From IMG/VR virus record IMGVR_UViG_3300042546_000064, positions 1 to 29,735 of that record: DNA of 29,735 nucleotides. One strand, written 5' to 3'. Shown in pieces: positions 28,685 through 29,735 of the stretch (positions within the stretch are counted from its first letter, which is position 1; each line of letters starts with the position of its first letter). Both the position numbers and the translations under genes were made by a program. This DNA is from a virus. The notes under the pieces are model-generated. The model was not told where the DNA came from. It ran no database searches and saw nothing but the letters and a program-made list of their open reading frames with translations.

Positions 28685-29735
28685 TTCTCTTCTATTTTTT
28701 TAATTAAATTTATTACTTGCTGTCTACTTATACCTAACTGCTCAGCTACTTTTGTTCTGTTAAAGTTACTATCTGACTTGTAGATAGATAACAATTTGTC
28801 ATAGGTAGTCTCAGCTCCTTTCATAGCTGATTTAATATCTTTCAATTCAGCTGCTTCAATCTTTATTTTTTTAGCATTCATGATAAAGTAGTTACTTAAC
28901 TTCTCAGCTTTAAGAATACTATCCTTAGATACTTCTAACACATTAACTTTCTCATCAAAATTGCTTGAGAATAAATGAATTAAAAGAGCAAATCTTGGGA
29001 TATAACTCTTTTGCTTAGGATACATAGACTTAAGATATTCATTCTCCTCATCATTGTTTTGCTCCTTAGTTATTCTGTTAAAGATTCGCTTCCATTCTTC
29101 TTTGGCTTCTTGTTTAAATTTAACTGTGTTAGTAATTATTTTACCATCATTATCTCTCTTAATGAATGCACTCTTTAAACCTTGATAAAATCTAGTGATA
29201 GTGTTGCTATACCACATGATATCAGCTATGTGCATTTCGTTCTCATTGTACTCCTCAACTTTTGCATCAGGAAAGCTCAATAACATTCTATCTAAGAAAC
29301 CATTGTCTTTATTCTCATCAGTTGCAAATTGATTAAAGATACTTGGCTGTATACCACCTAACACTGGTATAAATGGTCTCTCAATAAAAGATCCTTTCCT
29401 AGTCATTCTATTCACAGATACTGACTTGCTAGACCAACATGATAGCCAAAATTCCAAATCAGATCCAGCTCTATACTTATTCATATCTTTAAACCATCCA
29501 GCAAGCTCATCTTTAAATACTCCTACAGAATTATCTGACTCCTGGTGTAAGTCAACTAATGCCTCTAATGTAATATCATTAGCAATAAACTGAGTCTTCT
29601 TAGGTTTAATTGGCTCAGGGTGTTCTTCTTTCTCTTTCTTAGATAAATCATTATAGTAGTTGAACACTTCCATCTGATCTGAGTATCTTTTTATTTCTTT
29701 AAAGTTCAAGACATTCAAAGGCTTAATGATATTGT
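28681..29735 (-). CDS. Primase-polymerase/helicase, C-terminal part (starts at 1319 across the junction)
   Basis: The final 345 codons (residues 404-748) of the protein opened at 1319; 29608 continues at base 1. The apparent start near 29718 is only an in-frame TTG (residue 404). The part shows DUF3987 traits: VGVFKDELAGWFKDM (Walker B-like DE), FWLSCWSSKSVSVNRM, PVLGGIQPSIFNQF and GFLDRMLLSFP (an arginine in the sensor position). The last 30 residues form an HTH, NRTKVAEQLGISRQQVINLIKKI, likely for DNA binding. Stop overlaps the next ATG (ATGA). Confidence 0.92.
   Translation of the reverse strand, partial: NIIKPLNVLNFKEIKRYSDQMEVFNYYNDLSKKEKEEHPEPIKPKKTQFIANDITLEALVDLHQESDNSVGVFKDELAGWFKDMNKYRAGSDLEFWLSCWSSKSVSVNRMTRKGSFIERPFIPVLGGIQPSIFNQFATDENKDNGFLDRMLLSFPDAKVEEYNENEMHIADIMWYSNTITRFYQGLKSAFIKRDNDGKIITNTVKFKQEAKEEWKRIFNRITKEQNNDEENEYLKSMYPKQKSYIPRFALLIHLFSSNFDEKVNVLEVSKDSILKAEKLSNYFIMNAKKIKIEAAELKDIKSAMKGAETTYDKLLSIYKSDSNFNRTKVAEQLGISRQQVINLIKKIEEK
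29609..29735. repeat. Terminal direct repeat, right copy
   Basis: Identical to bases 1-127. Coordinates 29609-29735 equal 1-127 of the circle, so features here duplicate those at the left edge. Confidence 0.95.

Overview
The window is one complete genome of a small, AT-rich, tailed (siphovirus-like) phage. Bases 1-127 recur exactly at 29609-29735, so the molecule closes into a circle of 29,608 bp. The linear cut falls inside the primase gene. A Bacteroidota (Flavobacteria-like) host is inferred from promoters of the Bacteroidota form (TTG, about 19 bp, TAnnTTTG), A-rich start regions with little Shine-Dalgarno signal, and protein families common in such phages (DUF3127, the tail-tip proteins). 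TAA and TGA both serve as stops, so the code is standard. I see no integrase, CI-type repressor, tRNA or CRISPR; a virulent lifestyle is inferred.

Almost every gene is on the minus strand, in coupled operons with ATGA or TAATG junctions. In transcription order: (1) The early operon 4105->1660 holds small proteins, a zinc ribbon, an HNH endonuclease and a protein resembling DnaA domain IV. (2) A probable origin at 1484-1664 has palindromes and iterons of TGTAAAG/CTTTACA, followed by a Bacteroidota promoter and a structured leader RNA. (3) The replication/recombination operon runs through the circle junction from 1319 (= 30927) to 24060: primase-polymerase/DUF3987 helicase, PP-loop ATPase, VRR-NUC nuclease, Erf annealing protein, lambda-exo-type nuclease, DUF3127 OB-fold protein and a small HTH protein. 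(4) The late region 24024->4521 holds a sigma-like factor, terminase subunits, tail tip, tape measure, tail fibre, protease, capsid, tail tube, portal, connector, holin-like proteins, endolysin and a beta-repeat protein. It ends in about 300 bp with three tandem terminators. The only plus-strand genes are two tail-chaperone-like paralogues at 10699-11950.

The strongest unusual observations are: a 12-base element (TACAATATAGGT and close variants) at the head of all five late transcription units, in four cases abutting the start codon, which fits a phage-specific promoter for leaderless mRNAs and may be read by the phage sigma factor; a primase leader RNA with two hairpins whose loops are complementary; the iteron origin beside a DnaA-domain-IV-like gene; and a rearranged late gene order (terminase, tail, fibre, protease/capsid, tail tube, portal, lysis). 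At least seven genes shorter than 60 codons were found by hand from start/stop overlaps. All functions are read from sequence motifs without database searches.
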